A program made the position numbers and the translations under genes. Source: Bizionia sp. (GTDB lineage: Bacteria; Bacteroidota; Bacteroidia; Flavobacteriales; Flavobacteriaceae). Taken from it: a stretch of DNA of 33,855 bases. The stretch lies in assembly GCA_020631395.1 (NCBI GenBank), contig JAHDHI010000055.1, positions 1 through 33,855 on the forward strand. Reading direction: 5' to 3'. Of this stretch, positions 1 to 9,239 are shown piece after piece. Each line of letters starts with the position of its first letter. Position 1 is the first letter of the stretch. The notes beneath the pieces are model-generated. The model saw only the letters and a list, made by a program, of their open reading frames with translations, did not search any database and was not told where the DNA came from.

Positions 1-1900
1 GGTTGTTACCCGAGATCTCGTTGTTCTTTATCGTAAGGTCTATAGACGTTATGCCGTCCGGGGTCGCATCGTCACAAACTTCCAATGGTGTCGGTACCAC
101 AGGTACCGGCAATGGGTTCACGATCAAGTCAAAGTCGCTTGTATTGACACACCCCGTGGTCGTGTTCTCCACTCTCACGTAGATCGTCTGGGGGTTGGTC
201 ACATTAAGGTATGGACTTGCCAATGGGGCATTCCCATTCAAGGCATTCGCCTGACTAAGGTAATAGCTCACCACCACATCCAATTGCCCGTTTGCTATCT
301 CTGCATCCTTGGTCGTGAGATCGAAGCTTTCCTGCTCGTCTCCCGTGTTGTTCACGTCGCATTGCTCGTAGTCCGTTATCGTTGGTATCACCGGTAAGGC
401 ATAAACGATCAATGTCAATTCCACCGTTTCAAAGCAACCTGTCAAGTCGTCTTCCAATCTGGCTATGACAACTTGGGAGTTCGCAACCGTGTTGGTGTAT
501 GCCGGCCCTATCGCATTAACTGGTGGCGTTGCCTCAGCATCGGCCAAGGTTTCGTAATAGGTCACGCTCATGTTCGTTTGTGCTCCTATGATCTCGGCAT
601 CCTTCACCGTCAAATCGAAGGTTGCGAAGCCATCCACATCATCGTCGCATGTTTCCAATGGTGTCGGTGCAACTGGCACAGGCAATGGATTCACCACCAA
701 GTTGAGTGGCGCTATAGTGGATACGCATCCCGTGGTCGTGTTCTCCAACCTAACATATATCGTTTGCGTGTTCGCTGTCGTATTCAAATAAATTGGCCCT
801 ATGGCATTCACCGGTGGATTGGCTTGGGCATCTGCCAAGGTTGCGTAATAAGTAACCGTGACATCTGCTTGCCCATTGATCGCCAAGGCGTCAATCGTAC
901 TCAAGTCGAATTCGGATAGGCCATTGGTCGCATCGCCATCGTCATCGTTGTCACAAACTGCATAATCCGCCAGTGCTGGAATGACTGGCGATGGGTTTAC
1001 AATCAAGTCAAAGGTCGTGTAGCCGTAGCAGGTCGGGTTCGCGTTGTCGTCCACCCTAACGTGGATCGTTTGCGGGGAGCCCGTGTTGCTGTATGTAGTT
1101 GGAGTCGCTATGGCATTTGTCGAAGCATCGGCATCCGCTTGACTCTCGTAGTAGCTTACCGTATAGTTAGCTGGGTTTTGAGCACCCAATATCGTTGCTT
1201 GCTGTGTCGTCAGATCGAAGACTTCAACGCCATCGTTGGACTGGTCGTCACAAACCACCATGTCCATTGGCTGCGTCGCAACCGCCCTCGGGTTCACTAT
1301 CAAATTGAAAACGGCAGTAGCGGAAGCCACATAGCATGCAGAATCAGCTGCACTTTCTATTCTCACGAAAATCGGTTCAGGGTTTGCTCCATTGTCATAA
1401 GGACTCGTCAATGCTCCCGTCCCTGCATCCGCACTGGCAAAATCCAAGTGATACGTCACGTTAAAATCGGTAGCTACCTGCGCTCCCAATATCGCTGCGG
1501 TTTGCGTTTCCAGATCGAAAGGTTCAGTACCGTCATTTGAAACGTCATCGCAGACTTCCATATCCGGTGCTGGATTTAAAACAACATCCAGAAAGCTCAA
1601 TGTAAATGTATCTGTATCAGAACACATTTGTGTGGCCGCATTTTCTATTCTAATATGAATAATTTCTCCATCGGTTCCCGTATAAGTCGCTGGATTGGCG
1701 ATAGCATTTACTCCATTTGTCGCATCTGCTGCAGTATTGTGATAACTTACACTATGTATAGCTGGATCTTGAGTTCCCAACGCTGGATTTGTATTTTGAG
1801 TCAAATCAAACACTACAGCCCCTGAACCATCATTACATTCAACCAAATCATTAACCGCATCTACTACGGAACCAGGAATAAATTCTACATAAACTTCATC
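1..1900 (-). repeat. Tandem protein repeats of 95-102 residues (at least seven copies)
   Basis: Seven copies lie inside the surface-protein gene. Each carries an acidic Cys motif (VCDDxxxDG and variants). The Cys codons sit at 74-76, 359-361, 647-649, 953-955, 1250-1252, 1550-1552 and 1835-1837, so the periods are 285, 288, 306, 297, 300 and 285 bp. Each unit then has FDLT, a variable I-x-G-A-Q segment, VTYYxTxADA, NPQTIYVRxE and a closing FDLIVNP. The last six units are close enough to recombine in part. The seventh (nearest the N terminus) is the most diverged. The array continues past the left edge. Confidence 0.85.
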
Positions 1901-3586
1901 GTTAGACACACATGTTGCTGCAAACTCCACATCCACAGAATAGGTTCCCGTCTGAGTAACGTCTATGGACGGTCCAGTTTCCCCTGCAATGACATTTCCT
2001 TCATAATACCAAGTATGCGTCACAGAAGGGTCTACTTCCGTATCCAAGGTAACAGGTGTTCCTACACATACAGAAGTTCCTGCAGCTATTGTAATATCGT
2101 CTCCCAAATTTCCTCCTAAATTAAAACTTCCCGCTTCCAAGAAAATCGCAGAATCCCAAATGGAATCTCCTTGATCCGCAACCACCAATTTAATTTCATA
2201 AGTGACGTTGGGGTTTACATTTGCTGAAGCCGTCAACACAACCGTTCTTCCTCCATAATTCGTGTCTGGCAAATTATACCCTTCAAAAAATGCAGCATTG
2301 GCTGGACAGGTAGCTGACCCATTAATGTTGGTTACACTAACTGGAGTACCATCTGGCAACACTGCCAGGTTTGTATAAGGGACCGTCCCCACTTCCCTTA
2401 GAAGGAAAGCGAAACTATCTGCAAAAGTACATTCTGTATTACCATCGTATTCTTCTGAAGCCATTATAAAGTTAAAGCTTATGCTATCGGCCGTTGGTAC
2501 AAAATTGAATTTTATGAAAGTAGCATCATTGGTGTTTGTCTGCCCCAATGCTGCTTCCAAATCGGCATCACCTGCTTGTCCATTATTGAAACTCGGGTTT
2601 GGATTTGCAGGAACCGCAACGGTATTACCTCCACCATGCGCTCGTCCTGTTGTGAGAACGATTCCTTCTCTAAAAGGGAAGTTAGCTACTCCTCTTCTAA
2701 AATAGCCATAACTTTTCGTTGTTAGATCATTCGCTCCTCCACTGACTTGAAAACTAAAATTATCCACTCCCGAACATCCTCCTGACACCAAAACATCTGA
2801 AATGAGTTGTTCTGGACCAAAACTAGATTCAGGATATGCTGCATTGTTTATTGAAACTATTGGATCCAAAACCACAACCGTTACTTGACTAGACGAAGAA
2901 CAACCTGTTGGATTTGTATCGGTCACCGTAAGAGTCGTCGTATATGTACCAGCCGTATTAAAAGTATTATTTACCGTTTCTCCATTGGCATTTCCTCCAT
3001 CACCAAAAACCCAATTGTATGTAGCTCCTGTTCCATCATCTGAAAACGTTGCACTCCCTTCAAATACCACATTAGATCCTGTTGGGATTTCAATGACACC
3101 GGCATTGTTGACATCTGGTGTCGTAGAATCTATTGATGATGTTATGGTTTGACAAGCTTGCATACAAGAAATGTTTGCAGCCCAACCCGTAGTAGGTGCA
3201 GAAGCATCACTTACAAATTGAAGTGTCAAGCATCCTGTAGCACTGTTGGTCGATGCTGAGATAGTTCCAGGATTGTTTGCGGCCCCTCCGCCTGAAAACG
3301 TCCCCAAAACTGTAGCCGTAGTGTCATCTCCATCATAAATAGTCAAGACGTCATTATTCGCTTGTGTGCTGAATGCCGTAAAATTCAATGAAATAAATTG
3401 ACCTGCACTGTCTGGGCAGATCGTCAAAACAAAATTTTCATCATTTCCATAATTACTTGCACTGCCTCCAGAATCATACAAAATACCTGAGCATTGATTA
3501 AAAGTCCCATTTTGCATCAAGATATCCTGAGCTTGGGAGGTAAAAACAGAAAATAATAAAACAATAAATAGTGTAAGGTTTTTCAT
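1..3586 (-). CDS. Giant secreted multidomain surface protein (CUB, PKD, choice-of-anchor L, repeats), partial
   Basis: Open from the ATG at 3586 through the left edge, so the C terminus is missing. My translation of 1195 codons starts with a signal peptide (MKNLTLFIVLLFSVFTSQAQ, residues 1-20). A CUB-like domain follows (about 21-145, with LTIYDGDD). Next is a PKD domain (about 150-235, with YNWVFGDGG and GTYTTTLTVTD), then a choice-of-anchor L domain (about 240-490, with FNFIMASEEYD and FAFLLREVG). An Ig-like segment (about 493-575) leads into at least seven repeats. Flavobacterial proteins of this build are usually exported by the T9SS and end in a type B sorting domain, which would lie outside the window. 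Role inferred: cell-surface adhesion or matrix. The substrate is unknown. The repeat half is visibly richer in GC than the N-terminal half. No long ORF on the opposite strand looks like a real protein. Confidence 0.9.
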   Translation of the reverse strand, partial: MKNLTLFIVLLFSVFTSQAQDILMQNGTFNQCSGILYDSGGSASNYGNDENFVLTICPDSAGQFISLNFTAFSTQANNDVLTIYDGDDTTATVLGTFSGGGAANNPGTISASTNSATGCLTLQFVSDASAPTTGWAANISCMQACQTITSSIDSTTPDVNNAGVIEIPTGSNVVFEGSATFSDDGTGATYNWVFGDGGNANGETVNNTFNTAGTYTTTLTVTDTNPTGCSSSSQVTVVVLDPIVSINNAAYPESSFGPEQLISDVLVSGGCSGVDNFSFQVSGGANDLTTKSYGYFRRGVANFPFREGIVLTTGRAHGGGNTVAVPANPNPSFNNGQAGDADLEAALGQTNTNDATFIKFNFVPTADSISFNFIMASEEYDGNTECTFADSFAFLLREVGTVPYTNLAVLPDGTPVSVTNINGSATCPANAAFFEGYNLPDTNYGGRTVVLTASANVNPNVTYEIKLVVADQGDSIWDSAIFLEAGSFNLGGNLGDDITIAAGTSVCVGTPVTLDTEVDPSVTHTWYYEGNVIAGETGPSIDVTQTGTYSVDVEFAATCVSNDEVYVEFIPGSVVDAVNDLVECNDGSGAVVFDLTQNTNPALGTQDPAIHSVSYHNTAADATNGVNAIANPATYTGTDGEIIHIRIENAATQMCSDTDTFTLSFLDVVLNPAPDMEVCDDVSNDGTEPFDLETQTAAILGAQVATDFNVTYHLDFASADAGTGALTSPYDNGANPEPIFVRIESAADSACYVASATAVFNLIVNPRAVATQPMDMVVCDDQSNDGVEVFDLTTQQATILGAQNPANYTVSYYESQADADASTNAIATPTTYSNTGSPQTIHVRVDDNANPTCYGYTTFDLIVNPSPVIPALADYAVCDNDDDGDATNGLSEFDLSTIDALAINGQADVTVTYYATLADAQANPPVNAIGPIYLNTTANTQTIYVRLENTTTGCVSTIAPLNLVVNPLPVPVAPTPLETCDDDVDGFATFDLTVKDAEIIGAQTNMSVTYYETLADAEATPPVNAIGPAYTNTVANSQVVIARLEDDLTGCFETVELTLIVYALPVIPTITDYEQCDVNNTGDEQESFDLTTKDAEIANGQLDVVVSYYLSQANALNGNAPLASPYLNVTNPQTIYVRVENTTTGCVNTSDFDLIVNPLPVPVVPTPLEVCDDATPDGITSIDLTIKNNEISGNN

Positions 3587-3801
3587 AGTTTAAGAGGATT
3601 AAATATTTTTTTGCATAAAGCTAATTGCAATTATACTAATAATTACTCGTTTTTTATAGCACTAACGACCTACTTATAACGATAATACATGTATTTTAAC
3701 AAATTAGATATCGATTATCTTATTAATATAACAATCGCAAACAATAATGTCCTACCTCCAACTTTGAGTTTTTTATTAATTTTTTACAATCTAATTTTAA
3801 T

Positions 3802-3809
3802 TAACTTTG
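3802..3809 (+). promoter_or_regulatory. Possible -7 box (TAACTTTG) before the DUF255 gene
   Basis: TAACTTTG matches the Bacteroidetes -7 consensus TAnnTTTG, but no TTG lies 17-23 nt upstream. If it is real, transcription would start near 3815 and translation would have to begin at the second in-frame ATG (3823). The region is AT-rich, so a chance match is quite possible. Confidence 0.25.
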
Positions 3810-3813
3810 ACCT

Positions 3814-5916
3814 ATGAAATTTATGAAACTTCTTCTTTTTATCTTCTTGATAAGTTGCAAAGGTCAAAATGAAAGCCTAATGACACATCAATTCACCAAC
3901 AATCTCATCAATGAAACTAGTCCTTATCTACTACAACATGCACACAATCCAGTAAATTGGAATGCGTGGAATGACAAAACTTTAGATTTAGCAAAAAAAG
4001 AAAACAAACTCATAATCATCAGTGTAGGTTATTCTGCTTGTCATTGGTGCCATGTCATGGAACACGAAAGTTTTGAAGACGAAGAAGTTGCCAAAACAAT
4101 GAATGACAACTACATAAGCATAAAAGTAGATAGAGAGGAGCGTCCTGACATAGATCAGGTCTATATGAATGCCGTGCAATTAATGACAGGACAAGGAGGT
4201 TGGCCTTTAAATGCCATAGCATTGCCGGATGGAAGACCTATTTGGGGAGGCACCTATTTCACCAAAGGCCAATGGATTGATGTCTTAAAAAAGATTTCAA
4301 AATTGTACAATGACAATCCAGACAAGTTATATGAATATGCAGACAAGTTAGAACAAGGCATCAAATCCATGGACATCGTTTCCTTGAATAACGATGCTCC
4401 CATCTTTGAAACTGCCTTCATAGAAGAAACGGTAGAAAACTGGTCCAAACATTTTGACATAAAAAGAGGAGGAATGAATCGCGCTCCCAAGTTCATGATG
4501 CCAAACAATTATCATTTCCTATTACGCTATGCCTATCAAAAAAATGATGAAGCATTAAAAAACTTTGTAAATACCACCTTAACGAAAATGGCCTATGGTG
4601 GAGTCTATGATCAAATTGGAGGGGGGTTTTCAAGATATTCCGTAGATGACAAATGGCATATTCCACATTTTGAAAAAATGCTATATGACAATGGCCAGTT
4701 GGTTAGTCTATATGCAGATGCCTATCTAGTCACCAAAAATGAACTCTATAAAGATGTCGTTACCGAAACCCTAGCGTTTATCGAGCGAGAATTGACTGTT
4801 GACAACGGTGCCTTCTTATCATCGCTGGATGCCGATAGCAGCTCTCCAGAAGGGGAGTTGGAAGAAGGCGCTTTTTATGTATGGCAAAAAGAAAGCTTAA
4901 AGTCCCTACTGGGCTCTGATTTCGATTTGTTTGCAGATTATTACAATGTCAACGGGTATGGCTTTTGGGAAAACAAAAACTACGTTTTGATTAGAACAAA
5001 AACTGATCAAGATCTTATAAAAAAGCATAACATATCTCTAGAATCCTTGTCCGATAAAAAACAAAAGTGGAAAACGCTCTTACTAAACGAGAGAGAAAAA
5101 AGAGAACGCCCACGTTTGGATGACAAAACACTAACGTCTTGGAATGCATTGATGTTAAAAGGCTATGCGGATGCTTATCGTGTCTTAAAAGAAGAAAAAC
5201 ACCTACTTTCAGCAACAAAGAACGCTAATTTCATAATGAACAACCTACTAAGGCATGATGGCGGATTAAATCATAATTACAAAAATGGGAAAAGTTCCAT
5301 AAATGGCTATTTGGAAGATTATGCCACGACAATAGATGCTTTCATCTCACTTTATGAAGTCACCTTGGATGAAAAGTGGCTACAAGCGGCTAGAGATCTA
5401 ACCAATTATGCCTTTGATCATTTTTTCGACAGCACGCATAAAATGTTTTATTTCACTTCCAATGAAGATAAAGATTTGGTGTCAAGAAATATGGAGTACA
5501 GAGACAATGTGATCCCTGCAAGCAACTCGACAATGGCAAAAAATCTTTTTAGATTATCTCATTTTTTCAACAACACACATTATTACAAGACGGCTACTAC
5601 AATGCTCAACAACGTTAAACCAGAAATAAAAGACTATGGCTCCAGCTATTCCAACTGGTTGGATCTAATGTTAAATTACACCGAGCCTTTCTATGAAGTA
5701 GCCATTGTAGGTGAATTGGTTTCTGAAAAAGTATCGGAACTAAACAAATCCTACATCCCAAACAAACTGATTGTAGGTAGCAAAACTGAAAACAAACTTC
5801 CTCTATTGGAGAATCGCTATGTAGAGGATGAAACCTTCATTTACGTTTGTGTAAACAATGCTTGCAAACTTCCTGTTTCGGAAGTTCACAAAGCCATTGA
5901 ATTATTGAAAGATTAA
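3814..5916 (+). CDS. DUF255 / thioredoxin domain protein (COG1331, spermatogenesis-associated protein 20 family), predicted lipoprotein
   Basis: The 700-residue length is normal for this family. It has an N-terminal thioredoxin-like domain with the CHWC redox motif at residues 76-79 (context [15 protein letters not shown]). The long alpha/alpha-toroid region that follows resembles N-acylglucosamine 2-epimerase and glycosidase folds, with [12 protein letters not shown] near residue 285. The N terminus is odd for the family: [18 protein letters not shown] is a short hydrophobic stretch ending in a lipobox (LISC), so I infer export and lipid anchoring, with the thioredoxin motif outside the cytoplasm. 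The biochemical role of the family is not settled. ATGs lie at 3814 and 3823, and either leaves the lipobox intact. DUF1304 follows after 14 nt and is probably cotranscribed. Confidence 0.9.
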   Translation: MKFMKLLLFIFLISCKGQNESLMTHQFTNNLINETSPYLLQHAHNPVNWNAWNDKTLDLAKKENKLIIISVGYSACHWCHVMEHESFEDEEVAKTMNDNYISIKVDREERPDIDQVYMNAVQLMTGQGGWPLNAIALPDGRPIWGGTYFTKGQWIDVLKKISKLYNDNPDKLYEYADKLEQGIKSMDIVSLNNDAPIFETAFIEETVENWSKHFDIKRGGMNRAPKFMMPNNYHFLLRYAYQKNDEALKNFVNTTLTKMAYGGVYDQIGGGFSRYSVDDKWHIPHFEKMLYDNGQLVSLYADAYLVTKNELYKDVVTETLAFIERELTVDNGAFLSSLDADSSSPEGELEEGAFYVWQKESLKSLLGSDFDLFADYYNVNGYGFWENKNYVLIRTKTDQDLIKKHNISLESLSDKKQKWKTLLLNEREKRERPRLDDKTLTSWNALMLKGYADAYRVLKEEKHLLSATKNANFIMNNLLRHDGGLNHNYKNGKSSINGYLEDYATTIDAFISLYEVTLDEKWLQAARDLTNYAFDHFFDSTHKMFYFTSNEDKDLVSRNMEYRDNVIPASNSTMAKNLFRLSHFFNNTHYYKTATTMLNNVKPEIKDYGSSYSNWLDLMLNYTEPFYEVAIVGELVSEKVSELNKSYIPNKLIVGSKTENKLPLLENRYVEDETFIYVCVNNACKLPVSEVHKAIELLKD

Positions 5917-5930
5917 AAAAACCTATAACC

Positions 5931-6296
5931 ATGAAATTGCTAACCTCCATTTTAATCATTTTCGTTGCTTTAGAACATTTTTATTTTTTAGTATTGGAGA
6001 TGTTTCTATGGACCACACCAAAAGTCATCAAGATTTTTGGGTTAAAAGACAAATCTTTTGCAGAAGAGACCAAGATACTTGCTGCAAACCAAGGCCTGTA
6101 CAATGGTTTCCTAGTCGCTGGACTTATATATTCCTTAGTAATTGATGCCACCAATTTTTCTATTTTTTTCTTAGCTTGTGTTAGCATTGCTGGTCTTTAT
6201 GGCGCCTATTCAACAAAAAAAATAAGATTGTTTTACATACAATCCGTTCCTGCTCTACTAGCTTTATGTTCAATTATTCTTCATAATTCCCTTTAA
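5931..6296 (+). CDS. DUF1304 family small membrane protein
   Basis: This 121-residue protein has four hydrophobic stretches (about 3-25, 58-70, 76-93 and 103-118). It carries the family features: ALEHFYFLVLEMFLW near the N terminus, with a conserved E-H pair at 15-16, and NQGLYNGFLVAG at 53-64. The length fits DUF1304 integral membrane proteins, whose function is unknown. It begins 14 nt after the DUF255 gene, so the two are likely one transcript. No terminator is obvious in the 117 bp that follow. Confidence 0.85.
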   Translation: MKLLTSILIIFVALEHFYFLVLEMFLWTTPKVIKIFGLKDKSFAEETKILAANQGLYNGFLVAGLIYSLVIDATNFSIFFLACVSIAGLYGAYSTKKIRLFYIQSVPALLALCSIILHNSL

Positions 6297-6413
6297 ATTC
6301 ATTCTTCGATAAAACAAGTCATTTCATCGATTATCGCAAATCATTAAACTCTAATAGAGCTAAAGAAAAAGTGGTTATTTAACTTTATTATTCAAAACAA
6401 AATATAACATACA

Positions 6414-7226
6414 ATGGAAACACAAAAATGGATTGACAAAGGTTTGGATTTTGCATCTGAATATGGCATTAAAATACTTGGCGCCATTGCAATATGGATT
6501 ATTGGATCCTGGATCATTAAAAAACTAATGAACGCCACCAACAAACTAATGTCAAGTAAAAACTATGATGAAAGTTTAAAAAAGTTCTTGTTAAACCTAA
6601 TCGGTTGGATTTTAAAGATACTATTGATCTTAGCGATATTAGCCAAGCTAGGAGTAGAAACGACATCATTTGCCGCTATTTTAGCAGCAGGAGGCTTAGC
6701 TATAGGAATGGCTCTACAGGGCTCTTTGGGTAATTTTGCCGGAGGTGTTTTGCTAATGATTTTCAAACCTATAAAAATTGGTGATTTAATCGAAGCTCAA
6801 GGAGAATTAGGTGTTGTAAAGGAAATTGAAATATTCACTACGAAAATCATATCTCCAACAAACAAAGAGATCATCATACCAAATGGCACATTGTCCAATG
6901 GGAATATCACAAATTATTCAACCGAGGGCAAACTAAGAGTTGACCTAACGATTGGTGTTAGTTATGATGCAGACATAAAACAAACCAAGAATGTATTAAT
7001 GAATGTATTAACCAGCAATCCAAAAGTATTGCAAGATCCAGCTCCTACGGTCAATGTTTCGGAATTAGCTGATAGTTCCGTCAATTTTGCGGTAAGGCCA
7101 TTTGCTTCCGTATCCGATTACTGGGATGTCTACTTTGACACATTAGAACAATGCAAAGAGGCTCTAGATGCAGCTGGAATCGAAATACCATATCCACATG
7201 CAGTCGAAATTCAAAAAGAGGCTTAA
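6414..7226 (+). CDS. Small-conductance mechanosensitive channel, MscS family
   Basis: The 270 residues are close to the minimal MscS size. Transmembrane helices are seen at about 18-38 and 57-78, with the pore-lining TM3 at about 83-118 (AAGGLAIGMALQGSLGNFAGG, broken by glycines as in MscS). The soluble beta and alpha/beta domain follows (FKPIKIGDLIEAQGELGVV, then IIIPNGTLSNGNITNYS). MscS channels sit in the inner membrane and release solutes on hypo-osmotic shock. The stop codon overlaps that of the convergent tsaB at a shared TTAA (7223-7226), which leaves no room for a terminator between them. A TAACTTTA at 6380-6387 is a poor -7 candidate. Confidence 0.92.
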   Translation: METQKWIDKGLDFASEYGIKILGAIAIWIIGSWIIKKLMNATNKLMSSKNYDESLKKFLLNLIGWILKILLILAILAKLGVETTSFAAILAAGGLAIGMALQGSLGNFAGGVLLMIFKPIKIGDLIEAQGELGVVKEIEIFTTKIISPTNKEIIIPNGTLSNGNITNYSTEGKLRVDLTIGVSYDADIKQTKNVLMNVLTSNPKVLQDPAPTVNVSELADSSVNFAVRPFASVSDYWDVYFDTLEQCKEALDAAGIEIPYPHAVEIQKEA

Positions 7227-7900
7227 TTCTTTTGTTTGGGTTTCAAAGCCACAAAATCTTTTAAATAATAAGGTTCAAAATAAGCGACATCTTCGATGTC
7301 GTTTTTTTTGAACTTTTCATAAGCCAACGCTCCCATCTCATTGGCAGAAGGCAACTTGCCTTCAATGAAAAAAGCATTTTCATGTTTTATCAAGGTCTTT
7401 GTCTTTTCAACTCCATTTCCAATGAAGTATACTTTTTCGATTGCTAAATGCTCGGCAAAGGAATTCTCCTCCAATATTTGAGCTTCAGTTGCTCTGAGTG
7501 GTTTTGATTCCGAAGAAAAGATAGCTGAATATACTTCCATACGTCTGGCATCCAACATTGGCACTATCAGTCCATTGTCCACTTTCACTTGATTCGCCAA
7601 AGCTTCCAACGTAGAAATTGAAATTAAAGGGATGCTCAATGCAAAACACAACCCCTTGGCTGCAGACACGCCTATTCGCAATCCCGTGTAGGATCCTGGA
7701 CCTTTGCTTACGGCTATGGCGTCAAGTTGACTTCTCTCGATGTTTGCTTCTTTGAGTGTTTCTTCTATGAAAACATGCAAACGTTCTGCGTGCGAGTAAT
7801 TGGTATTGTAATCTTCCTTTAAAAGCAAAGTCTCTCCTTTTTCAGAAAGAGAGACTGAGCAATTCGTCGTTGCCGTTTCTATGCTAAGTATCAATGCCAA
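7223..7900 (-). CDS. tsaB: tRNA threonylcarbamoyladenosine biosynthesis protein TsaB
   Basis: This 225-residue ASKHA-fold protein has the TsaB signature KGPGSYTGLR at 66-75 and an N-terminal ILSIETATTNCSV. TsaB is the non-catalytic partner of TsaD in forming t6A at position 37 of ANN-decoding tRNAs. The start is TTG at 7898-7900. Upstream in frame there are only seven codons before a TAG, with no ATG or GTG among them, and the TTG gives the expected N terminus. It begins one base after the stop of the TolC gene, so it is translated as the last gene of the efflux operon although its job is unrelated. Its end overlaps mscS. Confidence 0.92.
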   Translation of the reverse strand: MALILSIETATTNCSVSLSEKGETLLLKEDYNTNYSHAERLHVFIEETLKEANIERSQLDAIAVSKGPGSYTGLRIGVSAAKGLCFALSIPLISISTLEALANQVKVDNGLIVPMLDARRMEVYSAIFSSESKPLRATEAQILEENSFAEHLAIEKVYFIGNGVEKTKTLIKHENAFFIEGKLPSANEMGALAYEKFKKNDIEDVAYFEPYYLKDFVALKPKQKN

Positions 7901-7901
7901 A

Positions 7902-9239
7902 CTATTCTGAAATTGGTTTACCTAAATAAAAGTCCAATACTTTGGTCTTGAACACGAAATCATATTTAGCATTTATCAATGAAGACTCTGCATTTATCAA
8001 ACGTATTCTTGCTTGCTCCAATTCGAAAGCATTCATAGCTCCGATGTTGTAACGTTCTTGAGCATTGCCAAATGAGAGCTCTTGAGATTCCATAGATTTT
8101 GTTGCCGCCTCGTACGTTTTCAATGCTGCTTGCGCGTCTGTAAACGCTCGTTGTATATTGGACTCCAATGTTAACTTTGCTTGATCCAAATCCAACTGGG
8201 AATTTTCTTCTCTAATCTTGGATTTTGCAACTGCCGTCTTATTTCTATATTGAGAAAAAATAGGGATGCTGACATTCAAGCTAAAGCTATGTGCCTTTTG
8301 ATCGTTAAGTTGATTGAAGAAAGCATCTTCGCTACTACTCAAGTTTGTAAAAAAGGCATTGGACCCATAATTGTAATTAAGTGATGCCGTAGGCAAAAAA
8401 CCTCCCTTGGAAACTTCTGTACCCAATTTTGCGTTCTCAATATTTTTTTCTGCAACCTTGATTTCACTTCTATTGGCATAGGCATACTCCAAAATGGGTT
8501 TTATGTCGCTATACATCAACGCTGCCGATGGGCTATCTATTTCTATTATTTGTACCTTGAATCCTTCGTAAGGTACTTGTAACAATTGAGATAGCGTCAA
8601 CAATGCCAAGTTGTAGTTGTTTTCTGCTACGGTAACACTCTGTGAATCGTTGCTAAGCGTTGCTTCTGCATCATAGATGTTGGCTCTAGGCTGCACTCCT
8701 GCCTCTACCAAATCCTTTACTTGTTGCAGTTGCTTTTCGGTAAATGCATATTGTGCTTGTGCCGTCTCCAAACGTTCCTTGTTAAACAAGATGTTCAAAT
8801 ATGAATTCACCACATTCAATGATATGTCGTCTTTGATCCTGTTCAATTCCAAATCATTTGTCTCAGCTGTCAAAAGTGATTGCTTGTACAGATTGGTTCT
8901 TCTGAAGCCATTGAAAATAGTATAATTGGCTCCGACGCTAAAACTGGTACTATTCGATGTCCTATCTACGAACTGCCCTGGGAACAACTCTGTATTACCC
9001 AAGCTAAGTGAATGTCCTGCATTTCCACTAATCGAAGGTAAAAACTGCCCTTTTGCTTCTTTTGTGTCTTGTTCGTTTATACGTAATGTATTTTGAGCTC
9101 TCTTTACAGTAATGTTATTCTCCAAAGCGTGGCTAACACATTCTCTCAATGTCCACTCCTTTTCTTGTGCCAAGGCAGAAAAACCAACGCATATGGTTAA
9201 TGCCAGTGTTAATATGTTCTTATTATTCATCTTCGTCAT
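7902..9239 (-). CDS. TolC family outer-membrane efflux channel
   Basis: The 445-residue protein has a signal peptide (NILTLALTICVGFSALAQ) and the two-fold TolC layout: long heptad-like helices (about 30-230 and 245-440) and YNIGAMNAFELEQARIRL near the C terminus. It forms the outer-membrane duct of a tripartite exporter with the upstream HlyD adaptor and MacB-type permeases. ATGs occur at 9239 and 9230. The second (MNNKN) gives a more usual signal peptide and an 8-bp ATGAATAA overlap with the HlyD stop, while the first gives a 17-bp overlap. The tight packing supports a single operon. Confidence 0.93.
   Translation of the reverse strand: MTKMNNKNILTLALTICVGFSALAQEKEWTLRECVSHALENNITVKRAQNTLRINEQDTKEAKGQFLPSISGNAGHSLSLGNTELFPGQFVDRTSNSTSFSVGANYTIFNGFRRTNLYKQSLLTAETNDLELNRIKDDISLNVVNSYLNILFNKERLETAQAQYAFTEKQLQQVKDLVEAGVQPRANIYDAEATLSNDSQSVTVAENNYNLALLTLSQLLQVPYEGFKVQIIEIDSPSAALMYSDIKPILEYAYANRSEIKVAEKNIENAKLGTEVSKGGFLPTASLNYNYGSNAFFTNLSSSEDAFFNQLNDQKAHSFSLNVSIPIFSQYRNKTAVAKSKIREENSQLDLDQAKLTLESNIQRAFTDAQAALKTYEAATKSMESQELSFGNAQERYNIGAMNAFELEQARIRLINAESSLINAKYDFVFKTKVLDFYLGKPISE

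Noticed and set aside
473-1540. Plus-strand ORFs of 148 and 159 codons in the surface-protein gene
   Set aside because: They lie antisense to the repeats, with odd Trp/Cys/Arg-rich sequence. They arise from the GC-rich repeats and match the repeat period.
1-1900. Regular repeats suggest a CRISPR array or other DNA repeat
   Set aside because: Periods are 285-306 bp, all multiples of three, and the repeats translate to a continuous protein on the minus strand. There are no short direct repeats with unique spacers.
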